Shown here in pieces: positions 12,162-14,311 of a DNA stretch of 14,311 bases. The position numbers were made by a program, and so were the translations under genes. The first letter of the stretch is position 1, and every line of letters starts with the position of its first letter. The notes under the pieces were generated by a model. It was not told where the DNA came from. It did no database searches and saw only the letters and a program-made list of their open reading frames with translations. This DNA comes from CBDUWP01 sp965370955 (GTDB lineage: Bacteria > Planctomycetota > Phycisphaerae > Sedimentisphaerales > Anaerobacaceae), in the NCBI GenBank assembly GCA_965370955.1, contig CBDUWP010000040.1, forward strand, positions 1-14,311. Reading direction: 5' to 3'.

Positions 12162-13157
12162 ATGCGAGTTATGTGGAGAGGTTTGGAGTTACCAACAAGT
12201 GTTGAGCAGGATCAGTTGGTCAAGACGGAAAAATATGGTAAGTTTTATGTCGAGCCTTTTGAGCGTGGTTTTGGTACGACTGTGGGCAACAGCCTAAGGC
12301 GAGTGCTTCTTTCTTCTCTTGAGGGAAGTGCAGTTACTTCGATCAAAATAGCAGGTGTAGATCATGAGTTCACTTCGATCAAGGGCATAATGGAAGATGT
12401 TACCGAGATTGTACTCAATATCAAAAGCTTGATAGTCAGGCTTGATAGCGATGAGCCTAAAATCATGAATCTTTCTGTCACCAAAGCTGGTGTGGCTACG
12501 GCGGCTGATATTATTGCGGATCCATCAATTGAAATTATAAATCCCAATCAAATTATTGCGACACTTACTGAGAATGTTAAGTTGGACGTTGAATTTGTTG
12601 TAGAAAAGGGTCGTGGTTATGTCACGGCGACTGAGGTTATAACGGAAAATGCCGGCAATGATCAGGAAATTGGCGTAATCGTTCTTGATGCTGTGTATTC
12701 TCCTGTTACCAGAGTACGCTATAAAACTGAAGATACACGAGTTGGCCAAAAGACCAATTATGATAAGCTGATTATGGAAATTTGGACTGATGGTTCGATT
12801 ACTCCAGAGTTGGCTCTTGTTGAGGCTTCTAAGATTTTGCGTAAACATATTACGCCTTTCGTTCAGTATTCCGAGATTGGCACAGATACTATTGATGACA
12901 GTATTGTTGAAGAGCAAGCAGAGGTTTCCGATGTTGATGATGAGTTGGTGAGAAAAATGAATATGCCAGTTCAGGAGTTGGAGTTGTCAGTTCGTGCAGG
13001 AAATTGTCTGGATTCGGCTAAGATCGAAACGATTGGTGAATTGATAGTATTTCCTGAGTCTCAATTGTTGAAAATCCGCAGTTTTGGTAAAACGAGCTTG
13101 CGTGAAATTAGAAGAAAACTGGCCGACATTGGTTTGTCGCTTGGTATGGATGTATAA
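12162..13157 (+). CDS. rpoA: DNA-directed RNA polymerase subunit alpha
   Basis: The alpha dimer is the assembly platform of RNA polymerase, and its C-terminal domain binds UP elements and activators. The 331-residue product has an N-terminal domain (about 20-230) with YGKFYVEPFERGFGTTVGNSLRRVLLSS (read in parts), HEFTSIKGIMEDVTEIVLN and VGQKTNYDKLIMEIWTDG. An acidic linker follows (about 240-262). The C-terminal domain (about 265-331) has ELSVRAGNCL, IETIGEL and KIRSFGKTSLREI. The start MRVMWRGLELP resembles planctomycete alpha subunits as I know them. AGGAG lies 7 bases before ATG 12162. The 78-bp upstream spacer holds a TATATATATT stretch, but no promoter I would defend. Confidence 0.98.
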   Translation: MRVMWRGLELPTSVEQDQLVKTEKYGKFYVEPFERGFGTTVGNSLRRVLLSSLEGSAVTSIKIAGVDHEFTSIKGIMEDVTEIVLNIKSLIVRLDSDEPKIMNLSVTKAGVATAADIIADPSIEIINPNQIIATLTENVKLDVEFVVEKGRGYVTATEVITENAGNDQEIGVIVLDAVYSPVTRVRYKTEDTRVGQKTNYDKLIMEIWTDGSITPELALVEASKILRKHITPFVQYSEIGTDTIDDSIVEEQAEVSDVDDELVRKMNMPVQELELSVRAGNCLDSAKIETIGELIVFPESQLLKIRSFGKTSLREIRRKLADIGLSLGMDV

Positions 13158-13180
13158 TTTGATATAAAGGGTTTTAAAAT

Positions 13181-13744
13181 ATGCGTCACAGAGTAGCAGG
13201 ACGTCGACTTGGTAGAGACAGCGAACATCGGTTAGCGATGCGTCGCAATATGGTAGCATCATTGTTTGAGCATGAGACTATTTCTACAACGATAGAAAAA
13301 GCCAAAGAGGTTAGAGGTTTTGCAGAGAAACTAATCACCTTAGCTAAAAAAGGTACGTTAGCTAATAGGCGGTTAGTGATAGCTCGTTTGGGACATGATC
13401 GCAAGATTGTTGCAGAAGAAAACGGCGAGATAGTCAAAAAGGGTACAGTTGTAGGTAAGTTGTTTAGCGAAATTGGCCCAAGATATCTCGAACGTGATGG
13501 CGGTTACACTAGAATTATCAAACTAGCAATGCGTCGACTTGGTGACAATGGACGCCTTGTATTATTGCAGCTTGTCGGTGCTGACGAAAAAGTTGGTACT
13601 AAAAAGTCCAAAACTTCTAAACCTAAGCCTGTTATTAAAGCTCAAGACAAAGTAGTTGAGGTTTCCGAAGAAACTGAAGTCGCCGAAGAAGTTACAGAAG
13701 TGACTGATGTTACCGAAGAAAATACAGAAAAAAAAGAACAGTAA
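13181..13744 (+). CDS. rplQ: 50S ribosomal protein L17 with charged C-terminal tail
   Basis: L17 lies at the exit-tunnel side of the large subunit. The core (residues about 1-136) starts MRHRVAGRRLGRDSEHRLAM and has ATHL-type SLFEHETISTTIEKAKEVR, LITLAKKGTLANRR, LFSEIGPRY and GGYTRIIK. Bacterial L17 is usually 115-130 residues, while this product is 187. There is a small insertion near HDRKIVAEENGEIVKKG (72-88), and a tail from about 137 onward: first lysine-rich (TKKSKTSKPKP), then acidic with repeating VTE/VSEE-like steps, ending in KKEQ. Similar low-complexity tails occur on L17 in some other bacteria. AAAGGG precedes ATG 13181. It is the usual last gene of the alpha operon. Confidence 0.97.
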   Translation: MRHRVAGRRLGRDSEHRLAMRRNMVASLFEHETISTTIEKAKEVRGFAEKLITLAKKGTLANRRLVIARLGHDRKIVAEENGEIVKKGTVVGKLFSEIGPRYLERDGGYTRIIKLAMRRLGDNGRLVLLQLVGADEKVGTKKSKTSKPKPVIKAQDKVVEVSEETEVAEEVTEVTDVTEENTEKKEQ

Positions 13745-13762
13745 ATAATCCATTACGAATTG

Positions 13763-14179
13763 ATGAATAAGAACGATTGTATCTTCTGTAAAATTATTGC
13801 TGGTGATATTCCGGCGACTAAGATTTATGAAGACAGTGTCGTTCTTGTTTTTTTAGATATAGGTCCTTTGAGTTTAGGTCACTGTTTGGTTATTCCTAAG
13901 ATTCATTATAGAGATGTCACTGATTGTCCAGCAAATGTATTGACGGAAATGATGAAGGTGACGAAGCGTATTGCTGTAGCGATTGCAGAGGCTTTGAATT
14001 ATAGCGGCTATAATATTTTATGTAATAATGGCCGAGTTGCTGGTCAGCTTGTTGATCATTTACATTTTCATGTTATAGGCAGAAATCCTGAAGATGGTTT
14101 ATTTAGCAGTTGGCCATCGCGGTCATATTCGGATAATGAGTGCCGTGAAATTTCCGCTAAAATTATTGAAAAGTTGTAG
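13763..14179 (+). CDS. HIT-family (histidine triad) nucleotide hydrolase
   Basis: The 138-residue cytoplasmic protein belongs to the Hint-like branch of the HIT superfamily, whose members hydrolyse nucleoside phosphoramidates or other NMP conjugates. The histidine triad is QLVDHLHFHVI (residues 95-105), with His99, His101 and His103; His101 or His103 would be the nucleophile by family analogy. The N-terminus CIFCKIIAGDIPATKIYED with Cys6/Cys9 is typical and may bind zinc with His40 or His48. ATG 13763 is preferred; a TTG at 13760 would add one residue. No clear ribosome-binding site is seen. It lies 18 bp after rplQ, so it is probably read through from the ribosomal operon. The natural substrate cannot be told from sequence. 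Confidence 0.93.
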   Translation: MNKNDCIFCKIIAGDIPATKIYEDSVVLVFLDIGPLSLGHCLVIPKIHYRDVTDCPANVLTEMMKVTKRIAVAIAEALNYSGYNILCNNGRVAGQLVDHLHFHVIGRNPEDGLFSSWPSRSYSDNECREISAKIIEKL

Positions 14180-14196
14180 GAAATTTTGAAGAGTTC

Positions 14197-14224
14197 TTGC
14201 TATATATTTTTGTTTTGTTATAGT
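14197..14224 (+). promoter_or_regulatory. Candidate promoter for the initiator tRNA gene
   Basis: TTGCTA (14197-14202) and TATAGT (14219-14224) are spaced by 16 bases and would start transcription near 14231, about 5 bases before the tRNA. The 56-bp spacer is very AT-rich, so chance matches are easy. No terminator hairpin for the upstream operon is visible here, so the tRNA could also be co-transcribed. Confidence 0.35.
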
Positions 14225-14235
14225 TGTTTTTTTGT

Positions 14236-14309
14236 CGCGGGGTAGAGCAGTCTGGCAGCTCGTCGGGCCCATAACCCGGAGGTCGCAGGTTCGAATCCTG
14301 TCCCCGCTA
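14236..14309 (+). tRNA. Initiator tRNA-fMet (CAT)
   Basis: The cloverleaf folds completely. The acceptor stem is CGCGGGG/CCCCGCT, the D stem GAGC/GCTC, and the T arm GCAGG-TTCGAAT-CCTGT. Initiator hallmarks are present: no Watson-Crick pair at 1-72 (C1 opposite T72), A11-T24 in the D stem, and three consecutive G-C pairs (GGG 14265-14267 with CCC 14275-14277) next to the anticodon CAT at 14270-14272. Discriminator is A73; the following TT shows that CCA is not encoded. Oddity: position 33 (14269) is C, giving loop CCCATAA, whereas U33 is almost universal in bacterial tRNAs. Sequence resembles E. coli tRNA-fMet closely elsewhere. Confidence 0.95.
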
Positions 14310-14311
14310 TT

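Noticed and set aside
14187..14233. Terminator after the HIT gene
   Set aside because: There is a T-rich stretch but no stem of useful length before it.

Overview
The window is a long ribosomal-protein cluster (S10-spc-alpha type) read entirely on the + strand. It opens inside the 3' end of rplB and runs through 26 further protein genes to an initiator tRNA at the right edge. I see no gene on the minus strand and no insertion sequence, phage gene, CRISPR array or defence system. Nearly all genes can be named from conserved protein sequence. Base composition is moderate to AT-leaning. The L2 C-terminus (DHPMGGGES, then a long basic tail), the RpoA N-terminus (MRVMWRGLELP) and the absence of rpmD (L30) point to Planctomycetota. 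Given the lower GC and the extended L22, I lean to a Phycisphaerae-like lineage, but this placement is from memory of family sequences, not from a search.

Layout. 1-4767: rplB(partial), rpsS, rplV, rpsC, rplP, rpmC, rpsQ, rplN, rplX, rplE, rpsN. 4861-7222: rpsH, rplF, rplR, rpsE, rplO. 7268-10279: secY, adk, map, infA. 10334-13744: rpmJ, rpsM, rpsK, rpsD, rpoA, rplQ. 13763-14179: a HIT-family protein. 14236-14309: tRNA-fMet. Most genes lie within 5-60 bp of each other, with one ATGA overlap (secY/adk) and one abutting stop/start (rpsH/rplF), so the block is probably co-transcribed with local translational coupling. Together it supplies both ribosomal subunits, the SecY export channel, adenylate kinase, N-terminal methionine removal, IF1, the RNA polymerase alpha subunit and the initiator tRNA.

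What is not routine: (1) L22 carries an extra N-terminal stretch of about 75 residues that looks like part of an XRE-type helix-turn-helix, followed by a well-placed internal ribosome-binding site and ATG exactly where the L22 fold begins. (2) Two oversized spacers, 193-483 (between rplB and rpsS) and 2078-2311 (between rpsC and rplP), are built from degenerate repeats that share a module, include GAAA-loop hairpins, and contain a tandem duplication of the rplP ribosome-binding leader. (3) rpsE very probably starts at a TTG. (4) The initiator tRNA has C at position 33 instead of the nearly universal U. (5) A 145-bp leader with competing hairpins precedes rpsD. (6) L17 has a charged C-terminal tail. 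(7) Arginine codon choice shifts from AGA on the left to CGT/CGC on the right. I found no convincing undescribed multi-gene system; the L22 extension and the spacer repeats are the best leads.
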